From: Chromera velia
Taxonomy: Eukaryota; Sar; Chromeraceae
NCBI GenBank assembly: GCA_018398765.1
Contig: JAHBMJ010003829.1
Location: 64,001 to 128,000, forward strand
Direction: 5' to 3'
Length of the DNA: 64,000 bases
Shown: positions 46,355 to 56,976 of the stretch, one piece after another
How positions within the stretch are numbered: position 1 is the first letter of the stretch
How the letters are laid out: each line of letters begins with the position of its first letter
Position numbers and translations under genes: made by a program
Notes under the pieces: generated by a model
What the model was told of the DNA's origin: nothing
The model's database searches: none
Seen by the model: only the letters and a program-made list of their open reading frames with translations

Positions 46355-48881
46355 ATGGGTCGCATGTTCGGTGGCAACAAAGGTATCGCCTCCTCGGCTC
46401 TGCCGTACAGGAGGAAGCCTCCTAGCTGGCTTAAGATGAAGCCTGAGGAGATCAACGAGCACATCAAGAGACTCGCCAAGAAGGGTCTCACTCCCTCCCA
46501 GATTGGTGTGCAGCTCCGTGACTCCCACGGAATCCCTCAGGTCAGTGTGTGCCCAGATGGGTTGAGAGAATGGCTCTGGCTGAAACGCGACGCTTGGTTT
46601 TCTTGAGGCTTCGGGTGGAGTGCTTCGTGAGCTTTGGTCGGTCAACGTGTCAGGGCGGGAGTTTATTCGTATGTCTTTTCTTCCTTCTCTCTTCTGTTCA
46701 GGTCCGCTTCGTGACCGGCAACAAGATCCTCAGAATCCTCCGCATCAACGGTCAGTCAGAGCTCTTGTTTTGAAATGCAGCCAAGCCTGTAGTTTGGGGA
46801 GAAGAAGTGTGTGGGTGACGGAAGGGATCATGATTCTTGAGGAAGACAGAGCCTGTGGAGTGTTCCTGCCTCGCTTGTCTCGGGAGCCGGGGTTGAAGCG
46901 TCCTTGTGGCAGGCTTTCTGAAAGAGGAGGCAGGTTATTGCGAGGAGCCGTGGGAAACGTCTGAAGGCGCTGGAGGAGGGCGGAGACGCTGCGGGTGGGA
47001 CGGGATGAAGGTGCATTTCCTTTTTCTTCTTCTTCGCATGTGACCAGGGAGAGGACGGGATGAAGGTGCATTTCCTTTTTCTTCTTCTTCGCATGTGACC
47101 AGGGAGAGGCACTGCAGCCGGTCCGCAGAGGGCAGGGATTGACGATTGTGAGAGAAAAAGGGCACGAGAGACGGAGGTGGGCAGTCGAAAGCACAGGAGA
47201 AGGGGGGCGAGATGGACGCGCTACGAAACCCGTATCGGACGAAACGGTGCCAGGGGAGATCGAACGAACAAATGGGCGTGACGGGATGAAGAGAGGCTTG
47301 GCACGGGACGGGGGGAGAGATCGGGTGACTCTGCAGCCAGCAGGGGCACATTTTGACAACGGGTTTCTCTATTGGTCTGAGAGGGATCTTTTCTGAATGT
47401 TCGCTGCGTGACTTGAAGTGCCTCATAAATAAAATAGGGGGGGGAGCGTCTGTGTATGAATGGACAGTCTCATACAAGGGGGGGTTGTGTGTTGAAGTGG
47501 TGCCAGATGAGGTCGTGGAGGGAATGAAGGTTTTGAGGGAGGTGACGCTGTCTGGAAAACAGACGGAAAAACGACAGAGAGAGAAAGAGCACTTGCGTTT
47601 ATTCATGTTATGACGGGGATGTGTAGGGTGCATAAGGGCATTGGCTCGTGCTGTGCGATTTCAAGTGGTGGAGTAGAGGCTCGTCCCTGGTTCATTTCTC
47701 CCTTCCTCTCCTCTCTCCTCCTGTCTAGTTCCTCTGTGCCTGCACAGCGACTCTTTCTGTCTGAAGTCGTACGACTTCTTGCACTACACTCACGCATTCT
47801 TCTCAATGAGTCACGCACACACACCATCTCAGCAGTACGCACTCACTCACTCACCCTCTCTCACACACACACACGCACAGACGCACTCACACACGCATTC
47901 ACACACGCGCATTTTACAAGTTCGCAGACGAACGGATGCATCCTGCGACCGACAAAAAAAACACGCGCCTCATTACTCCACTTACAAGAGTTGTCTCTTG
48001 GGTTTTTCATTTCGTCCCCAGCCAGAAATCTACCTCCACCTGCATTCACCTTTTTTTGTGACTGCGTTCAGGCATGGCTCCCGAGCTTCCCGAGGATCTG
48101 TACTATCTGATCAAGAAGGCTGTGTCCATCCGCAAGCATCTGGAGAGGAACCGCTCCGACAAGGACGCCAAGTTCAGACTCATTCTTATCGAGTCCAGAA
48201 TCCATAGACTGGCTCGGTACTACAAGAAGACCAAGAAGCTGCCTTCCGTCTGGAAGTAGTCAGTCCTCCTTTTCTTTTTACTTGCTTTGTCTTCCTTCTT
48301 TTTGTTGATAATTGTTTTTCACTGGTGCATCTGGGTACGAGTTACCAGTTGTCTTGTCAAATGGATGCGGCGACTTTCTTTCAAGTGACGTGATACCGAA
48401 ACAGATACGCGTTTTCTTCTTTGTGTTCAGACCAGAGTCATCATGCTGAGGCTTTCATGTCAGAGAAATTGTGGAGAAAGAAAAAAGGCAGCAGGAAGGC
48501 GGGAAGGGGGCGCATTCAGTCGCTTAGATAATCCTGCCGTGAGACCGGAGACTACAGAAGGAGGAGCGAAGTCACTGTCATGTTTTCTTTCTTTGTATGG
48601 GGCATGTAGGGTCTTGGCGGTGGGGACTTGGCTGTCCGGCGGATAGGCACTGGATGGGCAGGAGAGCCGGTGATCTATCTCTCTGCATAGAATTCCTGTT
48701 TTGGATCGATGGAAATGGGTGCATCATGTCCACATATGTGTCCAGTGGGGCGTGGGCCTGTAGCGGTGGGGAGAGAGATTTTCTACGTCGTTCGGTCTCC
48801 CTGAATATCTCTGTCTTGTCTCCCCCCCCCCCCTTTTGTGTCTGCAGCGTCTCCCAGACCGCCTCTGCACTCGTGGCCTAA
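46355..48881 (+). CDS. RPS13: 40S ribosomal protein S13 (uS15), four exons
   Basis: Exons: 46355-46540, 46702-46750, 48072-48255, 48848-48881. Protein of about 150 residues, close to the usual 151, beginning [10 protein letters not shown] and containing [46 protein letters not shown] and [13 protein letters not shown], all hallmarks of eukaryotic uS15. Its role is binding 18S rRNA in the small subunit. Donors are GTCAGT, GTCAGT and GTAGTC. Exon 3 runs into an in-frame TAG only two bases past its donor; splicing to 48848 instead restores the conserved C-terminus TASALVA before TAA. Intron 2 is 1.3 kb and intron 3 is 592 bp. Expressed and essential by family. Confidence 0.95.
46999..47108 (+). 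repeat. 55-bp tandem duplication in RPS13 intron 2
   Basis: Units 46999-47053 and 47054-47108 are identical (GACGGGATGAAGGTGCATTT... with a CTTCTTCTTC tract). A recent duplication in an intron; no snoRNA boxes were identified in it. Confidence 0.9.
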
Positions 48882-49602
48882 ACACACACTCGTCGTCTCT
48901 TCCGTGTTTTTCTTGTATGGCTTTCCTTCTGGCTTTGTTATGGAGACGGGAGGAGGGAGCGCGCAAGGGAAACTGGGACAGCGTGGGTGAAGGTCGGAGA
49001 GCAGGAGGAAGGAACAGCCAAGAAGTCCTGTCGTCTGTTCATTCGATGATCACAAGGAGAATCCAGAGCGCGTGGCTCTATACAAGCAAGCTAGCACTGA
49101 AGATGCACCACACGAATGAATAAGACAGAGACCCAACGAGCGATCCCTTCAGAACACATGAACCGAATAAGCGAGGAAACAAAAGCTTTTGTCGACCCAA
49201 AACCTTCTTAATTATTCTCAGGCTTTCTATGCAGTTCCTAGTGCGGTTTTATCCAGGGTTCTGTAAGTTGTGAATCTAAAATTAGCTTTAAGTTTATAGT
49301 GAATGGATGAGTTAGGTTAAAGCCGGCGAGCCACCACTTAGGCTCTGGCCAACCCGGCATATCATGCAGAAATTCGTTACTCAACCTAGGTTGCATAGGG
49401 CATTTGAAGGCTTGCAAGACTAGGCGGCCCCTTCGCTAAATTTAGTCTTAAGCACACACGTCGGACGGAAGTACTTAGTCCTTAGAAAAAATAAAACCTG
49501 CATAGCATGTAACAAACCAGCCCCTCAGTGCCCCCACCGTAGTAGTAAAGCTAGTAGTAAAGCATGTTCTAACCATTGCTGCTGCTGCTGCTGCTGCTCC
49601 TG
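48882..49602. other. Intergenic region downstream of RPS13
   Basis: Holds the 3' UTR of RPS13 and unannotated DNA. Nothing recognised as gene or RNA. Confidence 0.4.
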
Positions 49603-49940
49603 CTTCTTCTTCTTCTTCTTCTTCTTCTTCTTCTTCTTCTTTTTTTTCTTCTTCGTCTGCTCTTTTCTTTTCTTCCTCTTCCGCTGGACCTTGCAAGGGA
49701 AGGAACGAGGGGGGCAACAGACAGGGAGGGGAGGGGGGGAAGAGGCCAGGCCACCGGATAGACCCTTCTTCTTCTTCTTTTTCTTCTTCTTCTTCTTCTT
49801 CTTCTTCTTCTTCTTCTTCTCCTTCTTCTTCTTCTTCTTCTTCTTCTTCTTCTTCTTCTTTTTCTTCTTCCTCTTCTTCTTCTTGTTCTTCTTCTTCTTC
49901 TTCTTTTTCTTCTTCTTCTTCTTCTCCTTCTTCTTCTTCT

Positions 49941-50005
<65 letters not shown>

Positions 50006-50018
50006 TTCTTCTTCTTCC
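49603..50018. repeat. Long CTT/TTC triplet tract, two blocks
   Basis: Block 1 is 49605-49680 and block 2 is 49768-50018, almost purely TTC repeats with rare interruptions, separated by a GGGGAGGG-rich spacer. The polypurine/polypyrimidine asymmetry would favour triplex (H-DNA). Confidence 0.95.
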
Positions 50019-50129
50019 TCGGCAGCAGGCAGTGGGGGGAAGGAAGGAAGGGGGGGAGGGATTAACGGAAATAGGGCTGCGCGAAATTTGTCAGGTTGTG
50101 CTGGGAAGGAGGGGGGCTATCCAGCTCTA

Positions 50130-50376
50130 GGCGACGCACAGTGATAAAAAAAAAGAAAAAAAAATCTAGAGAAGCCTAATCTTTTTTATTTTTTTTTCTG
50201 TTATTTTATTGGAAGTGCCAAACATATAACAAAAACACATCTAACTACATAACCTACCTTTGCTAAGTTTGCTTGGACCTTTGACCACTAGACTAAAAAA
50301 AAAAAAAAGAAAAAAAAAAGAAAAAAAAAATTTCGACATGTCTATTCTTTTTTTTTTTTTACCACTGTGCGTCGCC
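50130..50376. mobile_element. MITE, 247 bp, with terminal inverted repeats
   Basis: Left end GGCGACGCACAGTGATAAAA and right end TTTTACCACTGTGCGTCGCC are inverted copies. TA borders both sides, consistent with a TA target-site duplication, and ATCCAGCT occurs just outside both ends. The interior is A/T homopolymer-rich with no coding capacity. A relative lies at 43027. Confidence 0.8.
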
Positions 50377-51782
50377 TAAATCCAGCTGGACCCCTCCCCC
50401 ATCCCGACCTGATCGACCCGTTGAATGCATGCATGCAGGTTCAAAATCCTGTGAACTCTCTTTCTCTCTCCTCTTTTTCTCCTCTTTCTGGATCTGCTAT
50501 GGCCGAAGAACCTTTTCTCTCTGCATCTTCACATTTTTCGTCTTCTTCCTCTTCCTCGTTGTTTGCTTATGATGAGAGTGAGCTGGGACTCGATGGAGGA
50601 TCTGATCCTGCACTGAATCGCAGCTCGAGTGAAGTTTTGCTTTCACGGCCTTCGCCGTCTTCTAACGAGCTTTCTTGCTCGAGGGGACAGGGCCTTCCGT
50701 CCCCTTTTTCTGGATCGCCATGCCTTTCTAACTCTGAGTCCTCTTCCCCGCGGGGCGATCTTCCTCCTATTTATCGACCTTCCTCTTTTGTACCAGCCTT
50801 GACACTCCTCGTCCCACGCAGCAAGAGAAGGAGGAGAAAGAAACGAAGGAGAGATCGTGATATTCTGGATGATTCTTCTTCCTTTTGCTCTGCTGCCTCG
50901 CATGCTCCTCCCAAATCATCCTCTTCTTCTTTTTCTTCTTTTTTGGATTCTTCTTCTCCCCCCTCCTCCCCCTCCTCCTCTTCTTCTTCTTCTTTTTCTT
51001 CTTCTTCTTCTTTTTCTTCTTCTCCTCCTCTACTTGTATTAGGGCATAAAAGGTTACACGGTGGTGAGAGATGGTTTGAAATCAGGCGCTCTCCTGAGTC
51101 TGGTCTCGAATGGGTAAAGGAAAGGGACTTGATGAAAGAAAGGTCGGAGGATAAGAGAATAATCATACAGAAAGCCATAAGAGAATATTGGAAGGTAAGA
51201 AGAGGCAAGTTCAAGAAGCGAGGGAATGCTTGCTACCAGGACTTGACGGTGTCTCACCCACGGGACCGTCTGCGCTTTGCCTACATCAATGTGGGAGGAT
51301 TGCAGCAGAAGATAAGAAATGGAGACATTCGTTCATGGCTCACTGAAACGGATGTGGATGTGGTGGTTCTGGTTGAAACACAGCACCTGTCCTGCGATCT
51401 AGAACTTGGGGGTTGGAAAGGAGTAAATTGGTCACATAGGGAATGGAGAAGGAGAAAGACAAAAGTCCATTCCGCTTATGTAGGCAAAGAAATCCGGTCT
51501 GGAGGCGTATGCATTTTGGTTAAATCAGACCGTTGGGGAGAACTCAGACCAGAGTTTAAGCTAGTAGGGCCAAGCATCGCCAGGATGGCCATCCACTCGT
51601 CGGGTAGAAAACTGCATGTGTTTGGGGTATATTTGCCGGGGGGTTGGTCGAATCATAAGAAAGATGACATGAAAGAGATCCTGTCTGATTCCCTGTGCTC
51701 TGTCCCCCTGGGAGAGCCAAGAGTGGTCCTGGGGGACCTCAACTCTCATACAGCATCGCTCTGCCCAGAAGGTCTCGAATAG
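50367..51782 (+). pseudogene. LINE ORF: Ser-rich N-terminus and APE-type endonuclease (degenerate)
   Basis: Start probably at 50500 (MAEEPFLSAS). About 270 residues are Ser/Pro-rich low complexity, then LRFAYINVGGLQQKIRNG begins the AP-endonuclease-like domain (first strand N-x-G-G-L), with VVLVETQHL (catalytic E), GGVCILVK and VVLGDLNSH (catalytic D-x-N). A TAG at 51780 interrupts the domain; the same frame then continues. Confidence 0.85.
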
Positions 51783-52100
51783 AATCGTGAGCAACTGTTT
51801 GAACAGGACGAATCTACCGGCTCTGACGAGTTGGCTCCCTCTTTCATCCGGCATTCAGAATGCAAGCAGTCAGTCGACCCTATGGACCGTGAATTGGTGC
51901 ATCTTTGCGGTGAAAGCAACCTACTCATCCTGAATTATTATGGTCTGCAAGGGAAGTGTGGGGGCAAAGACTTCCGCTTTTCGGGTGCTTGTACCTGTAA
52001 ATCAAAGAACACGAAAAAAGAGGCATCCGTTCTCGATTATACATTGGTTGACCCTAGCTTTCCTTCTCTCCTCTTGCACGGACTGGGAAATCGCTTTTAA
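51783..52100 (+). pseudogene. LINE endonuclease, C-terminal part after TAG
   Basis: Same frame as 50367-51782. Contains SNLLILNYYG and ASVLDYTLVD, the usual S-x-LDY(I/T) strand of LINE endonucleases. It stops at 52100, and the domain's final SDHDHASIC (catalytic His) appears in the +1 frame, so one frameshift lies near 52085. Confidence 0.8.
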
Positions 52101-54984
52101 TGGACTGATTGGCTCCGATCATGACCATGCATCTATCTGTTTTTCTCTCCTCTCTTCTTCGCTTGAGGCTGCGGGAAAGCGGACGGATGCCCCATCCCTG
52201 CAGCAGTGCCTCCCGCTTTACAGATCCATCAGAAAGGCAGCGGTGAAAGATGAAGATTTGCTGCCAATAGCGGCAGCAGCAAGAGAGCTGGTAGGAGAGA
52301 CATGGCAGGGACTCTAGGAGCATTATAGAGAAGTTGAACCATTCGAAGAGCCTCCCCTTCCCCCACCCCCTTTTGTGTCTTCCTCCCCACCCTCTTCGAC
52401 AGCCTTTTTACCCTCTTCTTTGACCTCCTCCCCAGTGAGCCCTCAAGATAAGAAAGACCGGGTGAAAGCCTTGGCCACAGCCTGGTGTCAGGTTTTGGTT
52501 GGGCTGGTAAAGGAAGTAATAGCGAAAGCGACAGAGAAGCAACAGCCTCCTACCTTCAAAACGTTGTTTAGAGAGAAGGAAGGGTGGTGGGATGAGGAAT
52601 GTAAAGAACTGCAGGAATGCTTGAAGAAAGTAAAGAAAGAAGTTGAGGACTGTGCAAGTGAGGTGGAGAGAGAGTTAAAGCAGGAAAGGGTGGAAGACAT
52701 CTTAAAGAAAAGGAGAGAGATCTTTCGGCAGAAAAGGAAGAGATTTGAGAGAGCGGAAACTAAAAAAGCGAAGACACATTTGCTTAATGACCCCCTCTTC
52801 CTTTGGAAAGAAAGGAGAAAGTTGTCGAAAGACGGTCTAAGACCAGGGGCAAGAGACTTCCCAAACCATTGGGCACAGGTTTTTGGGGAGGGCGAAGAAT
52901 TGCCAGAGCCTGATCCGGAGCCGGAGCCCCCGAAGCAATTCATTTTCTCGTATAAGCAGGTGACTGATCGTCTGAAAGGAATGGATAGAAAGAAAGCGGC
53001 AGGGCTCGATGGCATCTCTCCTTAACAACTCGACCTTTGCTTTTGCCACTCTCCCATCTTTCGCTTCCTTTTGTTTGTTTTCTTTAATTTAATGCATGCA
53101 TATGCGTGTTGGCCTGATAACTGGAATTGGTTGAGAATCGTACCCGTCCCAAAAGGTCCCCCTTCGCCACAGCCGAATGACTGGCGTCTAGTCCATGTCG
53201 TTAACCCCCTTGCAAAGCTCTTTGGTCTCCTTATAGATGATAGAATCCGTCAACAAGCTCGTTTTGATGACAGACAGATCGGGTTTAGGAAAGGGGTGGG
53301 CACAAAAGAGGGGATTGGAGCAGTGGTAGGCTTGGTATAGGAATGCAGAAGAGGCAAGAAGGGGCTCCTGGGCGGATTTGTCGACTTCTCAAAGGCGTTT
53401 GACTCCATCCTTTGGCTGAAGCTTCTGGCAAAGCTGCAGGCTGAGGGAATAGAGAAGAGAGATCTGTTGATGATTGTATCAATGTATAGAGGCGTGAAAG
53501 CAAGAGTCGATGGGGACTCGGCTCTATTCCCGGAGGGGGCAGGGGTTAAGCAAGGTGATGTGTTATCCCCGTCGCTTTTTCTATTATTCATTAATGACCT
53601 GCATGATGAGATTCAGAAAGGAAAGGAAATGGAGGGGGTTTACCTTGCTAGGGCCAGTTTGGGAAGTATAGGCTACGCTGATGATCTAAGACTTGTTTTG
53701 TTTGCACACTCAGCAGCCGACCTCCAAGCAAAATTCGATGCCCTGGAGGGGTATTGCGGAAAGTGGGGGTTGAATGTCAATCTAAAGAAAACCAAGGTCC
53801 TGCGCCTTTGTGAATACCGTGAGGACTGTAACGGCATGATTTTACACCAAAGGAAGGAAGTAGACTGGTGTGATCAGTACAAATATTTGGGTTGCCTTCT
53901 GTTTGAGGGAGGGGATTTGACTTGGTCGATTGAAGCACGCCTACGCAGTGCAGAGCGTGCAATGGGGGCGGTGATTGGTCTGGCTACGAGTCTGTCTGGG
54001 TTGCCTCTTGGGGGAAAGATGCAGCTGCTGAAGGCGTGCTGGGAGCCGGTGGCACTCTATAGCCTGGAGTGCTTTCCGATAAGACAGGGAGACTGGGAGG
54101 CGATTGACAACTTGCGGCTCCGGTTTGTTCGATGGGCGGCCCGACTTCCGGTCAGGAGTTTGCGTGTACCCTCTCTTTTGTCTGTTAATTTAATGTCTGC
54201 TCGCGCGCTCTTGTGTGCTCGTTTTGCTTCATTCTGGATTGCACTTAGCCGTTCGCATCTCCGTATTCCTCAGGCTCTTTTGAATTCATGGAAGGGACCA
54301 GCGGGGCAGAAGCAAAGACGAGCCGTCAATGGTCTGTTCAGATGGGCAGGCCTTGACTTTTTGACGTCTCTCCCTGTCCGGAGCTCAGAAAGACGGGCCC
54401 CGAAGGGGAATTTGTTTGTTTCTGCCAAAATTAAGGATGCCTGGGGAATGGAATGCATGAAAAGGGGAGACAGGGAAGAAAGGGGCAACTTCCCCCTGTC
54501 TGCCTCTTTATCAGGACTACAGAGAGCTCTTCCGTCTTCTTTACGTTCTTCTCTATTTCTTTTGTCTTCAAAGAATGGCCCCAAGGTACGGATGTCCTGT
54601 CTGCCGAGAAGTGCCTTATGTGAGAAGATTGAGCCACTCCTAAGGGCATTGACACTAAATCGGAAGGGTCTGACGGGGGGGGCCAACTCTCCGGGAGAGG
54701 TGTTTTGTCTGGCAGAGGGTTGTTCAAATGGAAGAAAAATTGATGATCTCTGGCATCGGCTTTCAGTATGCTCCAATTGGGTAGAAGCAAGAAATAAACT
54801 AAACAAAGTGGTAGAGGGAAAGAAAGTGAAGCAAAGGATTCAGAGAGAAGGAATTGAGGGATCGGATACAGCTAAAACAGAAGCAAGGAAGATGCTGCTT
54901 TTGGCTTTACAAGTCGATCCGTATGAAGCATGCAGAGCCGTTTGCGATCTTTGTTACTCACTGTGCACGCCTGTCTCTGTGTGA
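52086..54984 (+). pseudogene. LINE reverse transcriptase and C-terminal zinc-binding region (degenerate)
   Basis: One frame carries the rest of the polyprotein with stops at 52318 (TAG), 53023 (TAA) and 53338 (TAG). RT landmarks in order: AAGLDGISP, NDWRLVHVVNPLAKLFG, GFRKGVG, FVDFSKAFDS (motif A, Asp), VKQGDVLSPSLFLLFIND (motif B), GYADDLRLV (catalytic YADD, motif C), KTKVL and YLGCLLF. A Cys/His cluster (CLAEGCSNGRK, then LWHRLSVC) near the C-terminus is typical of LINE zinc-binding ends. No RNase H domain was seen. The copy cannot encode an intact protein. Confidence 0.9.
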
Positions 54985-55168
54985 ACACGACCTTTTCTTC
55001 TTCTGTTCGAGTCTTATATTGCCACCTCCAATGCGTATGCTGCTCGTGAGCTCACCAAGCAAGCACTTCAGGGGATCTCGCGCTTAGCCTTATCTCTAGA
55101 GTTGAGTGATTGACAATCTCTTGCATGAACATGGGCTGCTAAGAGCATGGCTCCACTCTAGCAAAGCC

Positions 55169-55209
55169 AACTTCATTCATTCATTCATTCATTCATTCAT
55201 TCATTCATA
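55169..55209 (+). repeat. (TTCA)n tail of the LINE
   Basis: About ten TTCA units, 185 bp after the RT frame ends. Many LINEs end in short tandem repeats instead of poly-A; this marks the 3' end of the element. Confidence 0.8.
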
Positions 55210-56482
55210 TAATTTTTATTGTACCTCTACACATGCGGATATGATATCCGATCTGAGGTTATGCTGTAAAATAACTAGCTAAATAAATAAAAAATTTTAC
55301 CATAAATTTTATAAATGTTAATATTAACAAATTATAATTGAAAGGTTAATATTCACTATAAGAATTTATTTTAATTGTTTTCTAAATAAAATATAGTTTA
55401 AACTTCTAGAATGAATCTATATGAATTATATAGAAGTTCTACGATTAAGTCTATTGTGCCCTCTTCCTTAACTGAAGATGAATTAAAGGCGTCGGACGAC
55501 TGTCGCATGTGTGTTCAAATCATATCTAGAATTACATGAATCAAATGTTTTGAATCACAGTGTGCTAGCATATCTAGTAGTATATCATACTAATCATTTC
55601 CATATCAACCTTCAAATGGCACCTTGCAATATCGTACACATGCATGCTGAGGATAAATAACTCTCTAAAAAATGTTAAGTCCTAGGCTAAATCTAGTATT
55701 AACTTGAGACTGTTGAGTATAAATTTCTAGCTTCGGAGCCTTTGATGAGTAGAAGTCAAACTGATGTATAAGTCTTTCTGATGTCAGGCAAATAACCCTA
55801 GGCTGTCAGATTAAAACCTATTAAAGATAGGTCATGGCTAGTACTAGCTTAGTCGGGTACTAGGTCGGGTAAGAGTTCGCAACTCCGTTCGCAACTCCCC
55901 AAGTCAGGTGTGATCGTAGACGGTGTGAGTCGGTACCAATCGGTAGTCAGGCCGGACCGAAGCCTTAAAAGCTTTGAAATTCAATTTTGAAACGGCTTGG
56001 TCAGGATTCTTGTGTGTACGGTCCACAGTACGGAGTTACAACGCTTGAGCACCATGTACGATTACAGACAAACGATTTTGATTGATTGATGAAAGAACTC
56101 AGTTCATCAACCCTCAGTTGCTGATCGGCGCACACAGTCCCCCATGTGACCAAGGTTGTGGACAGACAAACAAACAAACAAACAGACAAAAAGGGGTTCG
56201 TTCCGATGCGATGGAGATGCGATCGCCTGAAAACGAAAACAGAAACCATGTAGATGACTCGGATATTTGTCCATAAAATTTTTGTCATGCAGACTCCGCT
56301 GCATGACGTGACGTCCCAGATAACCCCCGCTCCTTCCAATTTACACCCCAACACACAACACACCGAGGGACTGCCTGCAACCCACTCTCTCGGGGGGAGG
56401 CGGCTTCTCTTCTCCGCCCTTTCTTTCTGACTGTGCATTAGTGAATTACAGCATGAGAGAGATGACCTGCCCGTCTGTCTGG
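55210..56482. other. Intergenic AT-rich region right of the LINE
   Basis: Strongly AT-rich to about 55900. A (CAAA)n run is at 56165-56185. No gene recognised; the 3' UTR of the minus-strand gene starting at 58976 should lie at the right edge. Confidence 0.4.
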
Positions 56483-56941
56483 TCACCAATTGGCCTGGAA
56501 AGTGTGGCAGAGTTCCGCTGGGAGAGGGTACTCTGCCTTTCCTGCTGCTCCCAGCGTGTCTGCGTACGCCCTGACTTTCCCGATGCGTTTCTTCACGTTC
56601 CTCTTCGAGAAGGCCGTCTCGTGGAGACCCGAGAGGAGAGACAGACGCTCAGCGGGGGCGGTGCGAATTGTGCGCTCAATTCCCTGGGGGGAGGGGAAGG
56701 CAGTGTTCAACACGCAGCGTCTCTCTATCGGTAATATGCACTGTGAGAATGCTATGTATGCAGACAAATTCTGCACAACGAGAGAGACGGAAGAACTGCA
56801 CCACCAATGCAGGCTTGTGATTGCAAGGACACAGCATGAAGAGGAGGAGACAAGAGGAAAGAACTAAATAAAGAGGCAGGATATGCTCAGAGACACAGAA
56901 GGTCGCCTTTGGTGTTCTTACTTCATTTCTTTCTGTTTTTT

Positions 56942-56976
<35 letters not shown>

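Noticed and set aside
46541-48847. snoRNA in RPS13 introns, as in vertebrates
   Set aside because: No convincing C/D or H/ACA boxes with terminal stem were found by eye; a covariance-model search would decide.
49691-50065. Poly-Phe reading frame
   Set aside because: Pure translation of the TTC repeat tract.
50367-54984. Nuclear TAG/TAA reassignment explaining the LINE stops
   Set aside because: RPS13 ends in TAA and its in-frame TAG is avoided only by splicing; decay of a retroelement is the simpler explanation.
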